Shown one piece after another: positions 18,065 to 26,844 of a stretch of 64,000 bases of DNA (positions are counted from its first letter, which is position 1; every line of letters begins with the position of its first letter). Source of the stretch: Candidatus Binatia bacterium (GTDB lineage: Bacteria; Desulfobacterota; Binatia; UBA12015). A program made the translations under genes and the position numbers. The notes beneath the pieces are model-generated. The model was given only the letters and a program-made list of their open reading frames with translations. It made no database searches and was not told where the DNA came from. The stretch covers positions 90,635-154,634 of the forward strand of contig JAQWJE010000057.1 in NCBI GenBank assembly GCA_029248525.1. The letters run 5' to 3'.

Positions 18065-18211
18065 CCCGGTGGCCAGGTTTCCTGACTTGTCGTCTTCCTA
18101 CTGACGTCGCCTTCCCATCATCAAGGACAGTGGCATTCCGACGCTTTCGTTCGACTTACAGTGGCGGGAGCCGTGCTGGATTTTCACCAGCTTCCCTTAA
18201 AAACCACCAGG
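18065..18211 (-). promoter_or_regulatory. Cobalamin (B12) riboswitch
   Basis: Read on the minus strand, the canonical pieces appear in order: GGTGAAAATCC (18188-18178), CCCGCCACTG (18168-18159), and the B12 box AAGTCAGGAAACCTGGCC (18088-18071). The closing helix P1 forms between CCTGGTGG (18211-18204) and CCACCGGG (18072-18065), with one U-G pair. The 119-base stretch to the start at 17945 holds a CAGAGA/TCTCTG hairpin and a GCTGC/GCAGC hairpin next to the ribosome-binding site, suggesting translational control. It would lower expression of the two downstream genes when adenosylcobalamin or a related cobalamin binds. Confidence 0.93.
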
Positions 18212-18252
18212 TCTAAAGCGGAGATAGCACAGGTCCGGAGGGTCGCAAAGCG

Positions 18253-20184
18253 CTAAAGAACGGGGTCGGAGAGAAACCAGATGGCTGAAGTGACCGCACG
18301 CTCCTGAAGCGTTCGGGGAAAGGAGGTGTCGCAACAGGGGGCCATTCCCTCGCCGATCGTCCCGGGATCGTTGCAGTCCACACCGGCGGCATTGCAGATA
18401 TAGCTTTGCCAACGACAGGTCGGATTCTCCAGAACGCGGGCGTACCAGAAAGCGGATTGCCCGGGGCGAAAGTCGGGATCGGTCCAAACCTGACAGAGTT
18501 CGTCGGCACCGGGACCTGCGGTGGTGCAGGTTTGCGAGTCCACCGTGGCCTCGCCGGCGGCGCGTCCGACGACGTCGTAGACTTTTTCATGAACATTCCC
18601 GGCGTCGTCCAACCATCCCTTGATGATCTGGACTCGTTGCAGCGGCGTTTCCAATCCTCCGCTGTCCCGCAAGGCCTGGATGGCAAAGCGCGGCGCCGAG
18701 CTTGCCATGGGCGGTAATATCCCGCCCATGGGTACGCCTCCGGCGTAGCCCTTCTCGACAAAATCGTTTCGCGCACAGAGATCATCGGCGTAGTTCCAGC
18801 CGGCAAAAAATCGGACCTTCATCCGGGGGCCGGTCGTTGAGTATGTTTCCCGGCGCTGGAGCGCATCAAAAATAGAATCGCGCGAATTTTCCTCGGCCCA
18901 TACGACGGCAAGTCCACCCGGATTGAAATCGATATCGTCGGGCAGACCGCGCGGCATCGTTACAGAAGAAGGGGCACCGGCCCCCCCATGTCCAGGGTGC
19001 TGATCTTCCCGCACCGCACCCGGCGTACCCAGGTGGGTGTCGGTGCTGCTGATCACGCCCATTTGGAAAGGGTTTGTTCCGAGGGATTTCTCCAGCGCGA
19101 GTCCTTTCTTCAGAGCATTGCGCACAAAGCTCCCCTCGCTCGGAGCAACGTTTTGGAAGTCGGCAAACTTGCCGCCAAAATTGCCGTAGGGCAGGAGTTC
19201 GAAGTCGCAAAATTCGTCGCGCGTTCCCACGCCGATGCGGCACTCGGAATCGCCCTTATGCTGGCTCAGTTCGACCAGCGGTTCCATTTCGGCGCGACGT
19301 TTGACGTAATCTCTCGAAAACGGAGTTCCATCCTCCTCGGTTTCCGCAAACATGACGCCGCCGCTCAGGTTTGAGTTGTGGGGAATGATCAGTGCTTCGC
19401 AGCCGTTCTCCTCGATATTGCATTGCTCATCGAGGGCCGCCCAGAGGTCGCATACTTTCCGCGCGTCACGAGAGCTGATCGGTAGTTCGGGAACCTTTCC
19501 ATTCCGAAAGATAATATTGCGATGCAGGTTGTTGGTTTCGGGGGCAGCGGTCCACTCGTAGGCAACCAGACTGGTGAAATTGCACGCGGAGCTGCGATCG
19601 TAGGCCTCCTCGGCTGCCGTGATGGTCTCTTCCCAAGGGCCCTTCGCCGCTTTCAGGCAGATCGCAGCATTCTCGCCGCAAAAAGCGAAGCTGCTCCCGT
19701 CGGTCATGGATCCGTTGATCAGGAAGAAAGCGAGTCGTGGCCAGCGCCTGTAAATCTTGCAGGCGGTTGCATCATAGCCCTCGGCTTCGGGCGTGCGGCA
19801 TATATGCAACTCGCCGAAGAGTTCCGCGTGGTCGGTGACTGCTGCAAAATCAAGCGGTCTTTCCAGTTGGACCTCGCGCATCGCCACGTCTCCATCATAA
19901 GGCTGGATACCGAGCCTCTCGCCGCGCGCGAAGCGATAGGCGTCGCGCGGCCGATTACGCGTGCCCTGAGTCGCTGCATCCAGCGAGAGCGTGGAGTGCA
20001 CATGGAGATCTCCAAAAAGCGCCTTGCGAAGAGGGGTGCGATCCGCGCAGGCCACTCGGCCCTCGGGATTGAGCCCGGCCGGGAGGGCCAAGGGCGGGGC
20101 GAGGACCGCAACGGTCTCCGCTCGGGCAGGAGGGGCGCTCAGCAAGAGAGCGATCAGGACCCAGATCGATCGGCGATAGATCAT
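18253..20184 (-). CDS. Exported DUF3604 protein (PHP-like metal-site fold)
   Basis: 643 aa with a signal peptide ending ARAE. GDLHVHSTLSLDA near residue 58 and FAAVTDHAE near residue 113 are the metal-binding signatures of DUF3604, related to PHP-type phosphoesterases. SSTDTHLGTPG in the middle and YSTTGPRMKVRFF later are also family-typical. Many Cys residues fit a periplasmic, disulphide-bonded enzyme. The substrate is unknown. Its start overlaps the stop of the upstream membrane-protein gene (ATGA), so the two are coupled. Confidence 0.87.
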   Translation of the reverse strand: MIYRRSIWVLIALLLSAPPARAETVAVLAPPLALPAGLNPEGRVACADRTPLRKALFGDLHVHSTLSLDAATQGTRNRPRDAYRFARGERLGIQPYDGDVAMREVQLERPLDFAAVTDHAELFGELHICRTPEAEGYDATACKIYRRWPRLAFFLINGSMTDGSSFAFCGENAAICLKAAKGPWEETITAAEEAYDRSSACNFTSLVAYEWTAAPETNNLHRNIIFRNGKVPELPISSRDARKVCDLWAALDEQCNIEENGCEALIIPHNSNLSGGVMFAETEEDGTPFSRDYVKRRAEMEPLVELSQHKGDSECRIGVGTRDEFCDFELLPYGNFGGKFADFQNVAPSEGSFVRNALKKGLALEKSLGTNPFQMGVISSTDTHLGTPGAVREDQHPGHGGAGAPSSVTMPRGLPDDIDFNPGGLAVVWAEENSRDSIFDALQRRETYSTTGPRMKVRFFAGWNYADDLCARNDFVEKGYAGGVPMGGILPPMASSAPRFAIQALRDSGGLETPLQRVQIIKGWLDDAGNVHEKVYDVVGRAAGEATVDSQTCTTAGPGADELCQVWTDPDFRPGQSAFWYARVLENPTCRWQSYICNAAGVDCNDPGTIGEGMAPCCDTSFPRTLQERAVTSAIWFLSDPVL

Positions 20185-20564
20185 TGGAAAAGTCCGATCA
20201 GGTTAACGGGCTCGCCGTCTCGGACAAAGGAGGTCGCATAGACCGGGAAAAGCAGGGAACCCGCCAGAAGGAGCAGACCGGTTGTCGCTATAAATCCGGC
20301 ACGGCGGGAACCCGGCACGTAGTGGACGATTCGCGCGCTGGCGAAAAACAGGGCGGCAGCCCAAAGGATGGTTTGCGTGACCAGGGTTGCGGTCATCATC
20401 GTTGCGACCAAGCCCCCATCGACCAGGAATATGATCGCGGTAAACCCGCTGATCTCGGCCAGCCAGGCGACAGAGGCCCAACCGGTGCCAAAAGCCCAGA
20501 AAGGGACGGGGAGAAAGAGCAGTAGCGAGAGCCACAGGGAACAGCGCGACCAGACGGAAGACAT
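20181..20564 (-). CDS. Small four-helix membrane protein coupled to the DUF3604 gene
   Basis: 127 aa with about four transmembrane segments (LWLSLLLFLPVPFWAF, TAIIFLVDGGLVATMM, TILWAAALFFASARI, FIATTGLLLLAGSLLF). No known motif is seen. The 4-base overlap with the DUF3604 gene suggests a joint function, for instance anchoring or regulating it, but that is inference. No clear ribosome-binding site was found at the ATG at 20564. Confidence 0.65.
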   Translation of the reverse strand: MSSVWSRCSLWLSLLLFLPVPFWAFGTGWASVAWLAEISGFTAIIFLVDGGLVATMMTATLVTQTILWAAALFFASARIVHYVPGSRRAGFIATTGLLLLAGSLLFPVYATSFVRDGEPVNLIGLFQ

Positions 20565-20766
20565 GGGTCTTTAACCGCCACGGAAGACTCCGGGGGTCAA
20601 GCGGTTGTGTCGGAGCCGGACAATTCCGTCCAAACGTTCCAATTTGTGCGGTCCAATTCTGTTCAACCGGAGCCTTCTGCCGGGATAAAGTCAGTAAAAT
20701 CAATCTATTTTCCCGGTCCTCTCTTGGCATGAATCCCGCAATGACAGGGCAGCGAGGAGATTGATC

Positions 20767-20940
20767 ATGATGAATATGAAAGAGGAAACCCGTCGCCCGA
20801 ATGCTGAAACCCCGGCCCCCCGCCGCCTGATGGCTGTGGGACGCAAGGTCAAGGATGGCTGGCTGATTCGGACGAACTTTTCGAAGTATCAGACCGAACA
20901 GCAGAGCGAGCAGAAAAAGGATGGCTCCGCTGCGGCCTGA
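20767..20940 (+). CDS. Small basic protein, 57 aa, unknown function
   Basis: A complete frame of 57 codons, ATG at 20767 to TGA at 20938-20940. CGAGGAGA lies about 6 bases ahead of the start, one of the strongest ribosome-binding sites in the window. The protein begins MMNMKEETRRPNAE and is charged throughout, with a core around RRLMAVGRKVKDGWLIRTNF and a Gln/Lys-rich tail. There is no signal peptide or membrane segment. It converges on the SDR gene, 14 bp away. The function is unknown; nucleic-acid or protein binding would suit the composition. Confidence 0.6.
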   Translation: MMNMKEETRRPNAETPAPRRLMAVGRKVKDGWLIRTNFSKYQTEQQSEQKKDGSAAA

Positions 20941-20954
20941 GATCCCGACGGCAC

Positions 20955-21737
20955 CTATGCGGGGGCATGGGTGCTGCCGCCGTCGATCTTGATGACGGCT
21001 CCGGTCGTATAGCTCGAAAGGTCGCTGGCCAGATAGAGCGCGGCACCGACGATTTCGTCAGGGTTGCCCGCTCGTTGCAGGGGGATTGTCTTGCGAAAGT
21101 GCTCATGGGCCTCTTCGGGCCATGCCGCACTGATATCGGTGAGGAACGGCCCCGGCATCAGGCAGTTGACCCGAACGCTGGGAGCAAAGGTTCGCGAGAG
21201 GCTCGCGGTCATATTGTTCAGTCCGGCCTTTGCGATGCCGTAGGGAACTTCGCTGGCTGTCGGTGCGATCGCGGCAATGCTGGAGATGTTGATGATCGTG
21301 CCGCCGCCACTTTCGACCATGGCGCTTCCGAAAAGCGAGGAGAGCCGAAAAGGCCCCTTGATATTGACCGCGATCACCTTGTCCCAAAGCGCCTCGCTGA
21401 CTTCCGGCAGGGAGGCGTAGAGAGGCGACATCCCGGCGTTATTAACCAGGATATCGATCTTGCCGAAATGATGCAGTGCGGTGGTCGCGAGCTGGTCACA
21501 TTCCTGCCAGTTCCCCACATGGGCTGCGACCGGCAGGGCCTCGCGGCCGGTTTTCTCCTGCACTTCCTTCGCCAGAGCTTTGCAGGCGTCCAATTTTCGG
21601 CTTGCGATGACCACGTTTGCGCCGTGTGCCGCGAAGGCCAATGTCATTTCACGGCCGAGCCCACGGCTTCCGCCGGTGATGACAGCGGTTTTCCCGCTCA
21701 GATCGAATGCGCGATGTCCCTCGGGATAGCTACCCAT
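20955..21737 (-). CDS. Short-chain dehydrogenase/reductase (SDR)
   Basis: 260 aa from the ATG at 21737; the open frame continues upstream but overlaps gluQ antisense, so the inner start is preferred. TGGSRGLG binds NAD(P), NNAG is the structural motif, and the catalytic Ser (INISS) is followed by Y-G-I-A-K. The C-terminal GAVIKIDGG is typical of the FabG-like classical SDRs. It probably oxidises or reduces a hydroxyl/keto group on a lipid-like substrate; the specificity is not readable. Divergent from gluQ (48 bp gap). Confidence 0.92.
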   Translation of the reverse strand: MGSYPEGHRAFDLSGKTAVITGGSRGLGREMTLAFAAHGANVVIASRKLDACKALAKEVQEKTGREALPVAAHVGNWQECDQLATTALHHFGKIDILVNNAGMSPLYASLPEVSEALWDKVIAVNIKGPFRLSSLFGSAMVESGGGTIINISSIAAIAPTASEVPYGIAKAGLNNMTASLSRTFAPSVRVNCLMPGPFLTDISAAWPEEAHEHFRKTIPLQRAGNPDEIVGAALYLASDLSSYTTGAVIKIDGGSTHAPA

Positions 21738-21785
21738 GAAGGTATCGTAGCTTCCCGACCGCCGCTGTTGTAGCACGGCCATGCA

Positions 21786-22748
21786 ATGGGAAATTATGTC
21801 GGCCGCTTTGCTCCGTCCCCCACCGGAGCGCTGCATTTGGGCAGTCTCGCCGCGTCGTTGGTCGCGTGGTTGGCCGCCCGACAGGTGGGCGGCCGATTGG
21901 TGCTTCGTCTCGAAGACCTCGATCAGCCGCGCGTGGTGACCGGAGCCGCGGCCGAGCAAATGGCAGATCTTCGCTGGTTGGGTCTGGATTGGGATGAAGG
22001 CCCCGATACGGGTGGGCCGTCCGCGCCTCATGTGCAATCCGAGGCGAGCCAATTCTACGATGCTGCTCTCGCCCACCTCGAGGCAAAGGGGCTTCTCTAC
22101 TACTGCGACTGTTCCCGACGGGAAATTGCGGACCAGATCAGCGCACCTCATCCGGGCGAGGGCGATACGGTCTACCCGGGCAGCTGCCGTGCCTTTGGAA
22201 TGCGCCGCCGGGACTTTCGCCGTCCTCCGGCGATTCGTCTGGCGGTACCCTCGGGTACGATGGCCATCGTCGACCGGTGGCAGGGGCAAATTGAGCAAGA
22301 GGTGTCTCGAGAGGTCGGTGATTTCGTCCTGCGGCGCGGCGATGGCGTGACCACCTATCAGCTTGCCGTAGTCGTGGATGATTTGCGGATGGGAGTGACC
22401 GAGGTGGTTCGGGGCGCGGATCTTCTTTCCTCGGCACCGCGGCAGGCCCTGCTGGCTCGACTGCTCGACTCCGCTGCGCCGACTTTCGCACATCTGCCGA
22501 TGGTCCTGGACGGGGAGGGTGGTCGTTTGGCGAAACGCTCTCGTCGATTTCAACTAGGTGCGAGGAAGCTTGCTGGTGACGATCCCTTGAGGATTGTCGA
22601 ACAAATGGCCTCCCTTTTGGGTCTGGTGAATGGGGACCGGAGCCATCCTCTCTCCTCGCTGGATGATTTGCTGGAGCGGGCCGACCTGTCCCGCCTGAGT
22701 GAACATGCGGAGGTCAGGCTTCCGGCGTCTTTCGGCTCCTGGGAATGA
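21786..22748 (+). CDS. gluQ: Glutamyl-Q tRNA(Asp) synthetase
   Basis: 320 aa, typical of GluQRS (about 300). FAPSPTGALHLGS at residues 8-20 contains the class I HIGH-like motif, and RLAKRSR near residue 245 is the KMSKS equivalent. The middle region has YCDCSRREI and a further Cys (PGSC), matching the zinc-site pattern of GluQRS. The anticodon-binding domain of full GltX is missing, as expected. It attaches glutamate to queuosine in tRNA(Asp). queE, a queuosine-pathway gene, lies about 1.1 kb away. Confidence 0.93.
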   Translation: MGNYVGRFAPSPTGALHLGSLAASLVAWLAARQVGGRLVLRLEDLDQPRVVTGAAAEQMADLRWLGLDWDEGPDTGGPSAPHVQSEASQFYDAALAHLEAKGLLYYCDCSRREIADQISAPHPGEGDTVYPGSCRAFGMRRRDFRRPPAIRLAVPSGTMAIVDRWQGQIEQEVSREVGDFVLRRGDGVTTYQLAVVVDDLRMGVTEVVRGADLLSSAPRQALLARLLDSAAPTFAHLPMVLDGEGGRLAKRSRRFQLGARKLAGDDPLRIVEQMASLLGLVNGDRSHPLSSLDDLLERADLSRLSEHAEVRLPASFGSWE

Positions 22749-22751
22749 TCG

Positions 22752-23816
22752 CTAATCGGCCAGCGAGGGCAGTGCCCAACCCTTGCGCCGGAGTTGCTCG
22801 TTCTGCTCGACAAGCCAGTTCCCGAACCAGACAAAGGCGATCGATCCTGCGAGAAGAACGCCTGAATAGATCCAGAGGTTCCAGCGTTCGAAAATTCCCT
22901 CACTGCACCCATAGAGATTACAGCCACCCCCGAAGCGGTAGAGAAACGCGTTGTGGGTGAGCATTTGGCCGAGGTAGAGCCCCCACGAGTGTTGTCCGAG
23001 CCACGATAGAGGTTTTTCGATCGAGGCGATTCGCGAGAGCGCGGCCATTCCGGCGAGCAGGACGACCGAGAGCGGCATTTCCAGAAATCTGTCGGCAACG
23101 CGCCACCATGCAGGAAGAATCAGCCGATCTTCGATCGCGTATAGCGGCAGGAGGACGAGCACGGCGAGAACAACGGAGCGAGGACCTATTCGATCGACGC
23201 GGGCCGCGAGCCACATGCCGAAGGCGACATGAATCGCGAACCGAGGCGCGAAGATCAGCCACCCCGCATCGCCCAGAACGCCCTTGACGTCGAGGGGGAA
23301 CATGGTGATCGGCAGAGTGATCGCTGACGCAGTAACGAGAAGCGCCGTCCAGCCAAATTTGCGGCGAAAGGCGAAGAAGAGCGGGAATATGGCAAAAAGC
23401 TGCAAGATCAGCGTAATGAACCAGCTGGTGCCAATTTGTTTGAACCACCCGATCAGGTGCCAGAAGGGCAGCGTCAGTTTCAGCCGGACCATCTCTTCGG
23501 GCGGGCGCAGGATGATCACGATCGCCCACCAAGCCAGGCAACTCGCCCATGCGGGAATGAGAATGCGTCGGAAACCGCGCCCGTACCATCGTTGGAGACG
23601 GTGCTTTCCTTCGTGCCGTTCGAACCAGCCTTCCGAATTCAGACCGAAAAGAACAAGGAAAACCGGGACGGAATGATAGAAGAGAAAGGTCATCCATCGG
23701 GAGTCGGCGAGCACCCACGAGTGGATCAGTGTCACGCCGATAATCGCCCAGCCCTTCACCATATCGATCTGGGGGAGGCGCGGATGGTTCGTGGGGTTTT
23801 GGTTGGAAGAAGTCAA
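22752..23816 (-). CDS. Acyltransferase-3-family membrane protein
   Basis: 354 aa with about ten transmembrane segments. The N-terminus QIDMVKGWAIIGVTLIHSW has the family's Asp...Lys-Gly start and helix-1 His. RRILIPAW and FWHLIGWFKQIGTSWFI follow the acyltransferase-3/OpgC pattern. These inner-membrane enzymes move acyl groups onto sugars or lipids of the envelope. It converges with gluQ, 3 bp apart. The acceptor is unknown. Confidence 0.85.
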   Translation of the reverse strand: MTSSNQNPTNHPRLPQIDMVKGWAIIGVTLIHSWVLADSRWMTFLFYHSVPVFLVLFGLNSEGWFERHEGKHRLQRWYGRGFRRILIPAWASCLAWWAIVIILRPPEEMVRLKLTLPFWHLIGWFKQIGTSWFITLILQLFAIFPLFFAFRRKFGWTALLVTASAITLPITMFPLDVKGVLGDAGWLIFAPRFAIHVAFGMWLAARVDRIGPRSVVLAVLVLLPLYAIEDRLILPAWWRVADRFLEMPLSVVLLAGMAALSRIASIEKPLSWLGQHSWGLYLGQMLTHNAFLYRFGGGCNLYGCSEGIFERWNLWIYSGVLLAGSIAFVWFGNWLVEQNEQLRRKGWALPSLAD

Positions 23817-23886
23817 CGGCTATTGGTGATATCGCTAGTTGGCGACGGATGCGAGGCCCTTCCGCGCAGTGTAGAAGGATTTACGC

Positions 23887-24525
23887 ATGGCGTACTCCGT
23901 AAAAGAACTTCACTATACCCTGCAAGGGGAAGGTGCGATGGCCGGTCGGGCCGCGGTATTCTGCCGCTTTGTCGGCTGCAACCTTTGGACCGGGCGCGAA
24001 GAGGATCGTGTCGGAGCCAAGTGTGATTTTTGCGATACGGATTTTATCGGCACCGACGGGCCGGGCGGGGGCGTCTTTGCTGCTGCCGATGATCTTGCGG
24101 CGGCCGTTGCCGAAACCTGGTCCCCCTCGGCGGGGTCCGAGGGGGCACCCTATGTGGTGTTCACAGGTGGCGAACCGCTTTTGCAACTCGACGAGTCGTT
24201 GGTGGAAGCCTGTCATCGGGCGGGCTTCGAGGTCGCTGTCGAAACGAACGGTACGCTCGAACTACCCGCAGGAATCGATTGGGTGACGGTGAGTCCCAAG
24301 ACGTTGGCGGATCTTGTTCTACAGGAAGGCCAGGAGTTGAAGCTGGTCTTTCCTCAGAAAGTGACGCCCGAGAGTGTCTCATCGCTCAGGTTTGATCGAT
24401 TCTTTCTGCAGCCGCTCGATGGTCCTGACCTGAAGAGGAATATGCAAATGGCGATCGAATACTGTCGCGATCACCCACAATGGCGGCTCAGTCTGCAGAC
24501 CCATAAAGTCGGCGGATTCCTCTGA
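23887..24525 (+). CDS. queE: 7-carboxy-7-deazaguanine synthase
   Basis: 212 aa, normal for QueE. The start YSVKELHYTLQGEG is characteristic. The iron-sulphur motif is Cys (in GCNLW) followed 14 residues later by CDFC, the extended QueE form of the radical SAM cluster site. VVFTGGEPLLQ and VAVETNGT complete the SAM-binding features, and FFLQPLDGP is near the C-terminus. It makes the 7-deazaguanine core of queuosine from 6-carboxytetrahydropterin. QueD and QueC are not in the window. Confidence 0.96.
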   Translation: MAYSVKELHYTLQGEGAMAGRAAVFCRFVGCNLWTGREEDRVGAKCDFCDTDFIGTDGPGGGVFAAADDLAAAVAETWSPSAGSEGAPYVVFTGGEPLLQLDESLVEACHRAGFEVAVETNGTLELPAGIDWVTVSPKTLADLVLQEGQELKLVFPQKVTPESVSSLRFDRFFLQPLDGPDLKRNMQMAIEYCRDHPQWRLSLQTHKVGGFL

Positions 24526-24565
24526 GCGGCAGGCGGTGTCTCGACGCGGCAATGACCTCGGAGGA

Positions 24566-25243
24566 TCAGGACTCGATCACACAAGCGGAGGCGAGCTCCT
24601 TGTATTCGGAAATCGTAATCTCCACCTTGCCGACCGCGGTGTCGTGAACCACGATGCGCACGAGGCGATGGCGGTCGGCGGTGTCGAACCATAGCTCACG
24701 AATAAGCGGCAGCCCCGTGACCTTCACGACCTGCGTCTCGAAATCTCCGATTTTCGTGGTCAGTTTTTTATTGCCGGGTAGCAATTCGACAGTTGCTGTC
24801 CGTGTGTCGTCGTTGCCGTCAGTGACTTGGACACTCTTGGGGAGTTTACCACGAGAGAGATCGACACGTAGTTGGAGGCCGACAGTGAGGGTGTCGAGAT
24901 GGCCTTTCTTGACTTTCACCTTGCCGTCGCTTCCGTCGACGGTTTTCCAGCTATAGACCTCAGGTTCGAGACGCGTGCCGGCGATGACGCCGGCCGACTT
25001 TTCCACCTCATTCCGGTGGTAGAAAAGAACGTGCGCGTCGGCTTGCGTCACCATCTCGAAACGATCTCCGGTACGAGTTGTCTTTTCGTGACTCGCGCCG
25101 GTGTCGATGCCGATTGCCTTGACCTCGAAGCTGGCCTGATAGGGTGGCACCAGGCATTCCGCTTGCGAAACCTCCGGCGCCAGCGTGCCGATCAGAGTGA
25201 GGGCGAAAACAAATCTGAAGATGGTCATGCCTCTGGGTAGCAT
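24566..25243 (-). CDS. Exported DUF3108 protein
   Basis: 225 aa from the ATG at 25243; the ATG at 25228 (MTIFRFV) also gives a full signal peptide ending SQA. The mature part has the DUF3108 pattern of a beta-barrel-like periplasmic protein: YQASFEVKAIGI, then LEPEVYSW, ELLPGNKKLTTKIGDFETQVVKV and ELWFDTADRHRLVRIVV. The role of the family is not established. It is the last gene of a likely three-gene minus-strand unit with the luciferase-like and unknown genes. Confidence 0.82.
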   Translation of the reverse strand: MLPRGMTIFRFVFALTLIGTLAPEVSQAECLVPPYQASFEVKAIGIDTGASHEKTTRTGDRFEMVTQADAHVLFYHRNEVEKSAGVIAGTRLEPEVYSWKTVDGSDGKVKVKKGHLDTLTVGLQLRVDLSRGKLPKSVQVTDGNDDTRTATVELLPGNKKLTTKIGDFETQVVKVTGLPLIRELWFDTADRHRLVRIVVHDTAVGKVEITISEYKELASACVIES

Positions 25244-25268
25244 GGCGGCAAGGGCTCGGTCGAACTGA

Positions 25269-26207
25269 TCAGCGAAATGTCGGCATCACGGTTTCGGCGA
25301 ACATTCGCAGGGTCTCGTGAGCGGGATTTCGACCGAAATTGAGAAGCAGGGTGGTGGCTCCTGCGTCGATCGTCTTTTGTACACGCTCGATACATTGCTC
25401 GGGTGTACCGGCGATCACCCAGTCTTCGCCGCCGCCCAGAAAAGGCAGATCCGTCAGAATCTTTTCTTTTGCCTTCCGGGCGTCTGCCTCGGTGGCGCCG
25501 ATCGCAGCCGTTGTTTGCTGGGAAATTTCGATCTCGGCGAAGTCCCTGCCCACGCCGTCGCAATGCTCCCGGAGGATTTGTGTCTTTCTTTCGAGCTGTG
25601 GCTGGTCGATACCAAGATTGTTCCAGATCTGGGCTTGTGCGGCGACGATCCGGAGCAGGACCTTCTCGCCTCCCCCACCGACCAGAATCGGGGGGTGCGG
25701 TTTCTGCAGGGGGGCTGGTTGGCAATATGCGTTTTCGATCTGGAACTGTTCTCCGTAATACTCGGCGGGAGACTCTTGCCACATGGTCCTGATCAGGGAG
25801 ATGCCTTCGTCGAGTTGTTGCAAACGAGTGCGCACCGGCGGGAACGGAATGCCGTATGCCTGAGCTTCTTCGGCATGCCATCCACAGCCCAGCCCCAGGA
25901 TGAACCGCCCCGCGGAGATCTGGTCCAGCGTGGCAGCCATCTTCGCCAGGAGAGCCGGGTGCCGGTAGTTCATACAAAGCACCAGGTGGCCTATATGAAT
26001 GCGATTGGTCAACGCGGCAATTGCGGTGATCTCGGTCCAGCCTTCGAGCAGCGTATCCGTCGGGTCAGGAATGCTGAATAAATGATCGACGGCCCAGAGG
26101 GAGTCAAAGCCGATTTCCTCGCAAAGGATTGCGGTCGATCTTGCTTCCTCCCAGGAGGCATTATGCTGCGGAAGGGTAATACCGAAACGGATTTTCGGAG
26201 GGCTCAT
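25269..26207 (-). CDS. Luciferase-like (LLM-class) flavin or F420-dependent oxidoreductase
   Basis: 312 aa. IRFGITLPQHNASWEEA, EEIGFDSLWAVDHLF and AALTNRIHIGHLVLCMNYRHPALLAKMAATLDQISAGRFILGLG are strongly typical of the bacterial luciferase TIM-barrel fold, here cut into adjoining motifs of the first 110 residues. HPPILVGGGGEKVL and AGTPEQCIERVQ are later family motifs. Members use FMN or F420. The cofactor cannot be settled here because no F420 biosynthesis gene is present. The ATG at 26207 lies 15 bp after the upstream unknown gene. Confidence 0.92.
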   Translation of the reverse strand: MSPPKIRFGITLPQHNASWEEARSTAILCEEIGFDSLWAVDHLFSIPDPTDTLLEGWTEITAIAALTNRIHIGHLVLCMNYRHPALLAKMAATLDQISAGRFILGLGCGWHAEEAQAYGIPFPPVRTRLQQLDEGISLIRTMWQESPAEYYGEQFQIENAYCQPAPLQKPHPPILVGGGGEKVLLRIVAAQAQIWNNLGIDQPQLERKTQILREHCDGVGRDFAEIEISQQTTAAIGATEADARKAKEKILTDLPFLGGGEDWVIAGTPEQCIERVQKTIDAGATTLLLNFGRNPAHETLRMFAETVMPTFR

Positions 26208-26222
26208 TTGTCCTGAATTGGC

Positions 26223-26729
26223 TCAGTTTTCGTCGTCTTGGGCATCGGGTTCGGCCACGACATCTTGTACGGGTTTGGCGCGCAGGATCTCGGCGACCTC
26301 AGGTAGCGCTTTCTGCAGGGTGTCGAGTCGAGCGGCAGGGCCGCCGACTTTGGTGGCGAGGAAGCTCTCGTAACTTTCGAGGGCGGTCTCCAATTCCGCC
26401 TGCGCCCCTTCCTTGATTCTCTCCGCGTCATCCAGATGTTCATTGATGGCCTGTGCCAATTCGTCGAGCTTACCCCCGCTGTCCTCCGAGAGGCGCTGGT
26501 GCATGAAATCACCCCAAAGGGCCTGAAAGGCTGCGGCCGGCGGCCCTTCGCGCTGCAAGCCGCCGCTGAGGGTATAGACGCGCTTGGCGAGAGTTGTGAA
26601 ATTGCCGATCCCTCGTCGTGAATGGAAAGCACCCAGCCGGACAAACTTGTCGCGTGTGGCCGCGGCAGAGCCCCCGTCCGACATCACTTCCATCGCTTCT
26701 TCCAGCTCTTTCAATTTCAGGTTCGCCAT
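26223..26729 (-). CDS. Acidic helical protein of unknown function
   Basis: 168 aa from the ATG at 26729, where GAGGGGAA gives a good ribosome-binding site 6 bases ahead; the frame is open further upstream without such support. The protein is largely helical and charged (LKLKELEEAMEVM; DELAQAINEHLDDAERI; AELETALESYESFLATK) with a glycine-containing central part (RRGIGNFTTLAKRVYTLSGGL). It has no signal or membrane segment. It heads the unit that continues into the luciferase-like and DUF3108 genes. I do not recognise the family. Confidence 0.7.
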   Translation of the reverse strand: MANLKLKELEEAMEVMSDGGSAAATRDKFVRLGAFHSRRGIGNFTTLAKRVYTLSGGLQREGPPAAAFQALWGDFMHQRLSEDSGGKLDELAQAINEHLDDAERIKEGAQAELETALESYESFLATKVGGPAARLDTLQKALPEVAEILRAKPVQDVVAEPDAQDDEN

Positions 26730-26844
26730 GTTCGATTCCCCTCTAGTCTCCATGGGCATTAAGCATATGCGGGCACGTAATAAAACGTGCGAAGGCTCGT
26801 GCAGAGCAAGCACTCGACGCGGCATGCTGATATCGCAGTGACCT

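Noticed and set aside
20955..22553. Extended SDR reading with 272 extra N-terminal residues
   Set aside because: The extension is antisense to gluQ and looks non-protein-like; the SDR fold starts just after the ATG at 21737.
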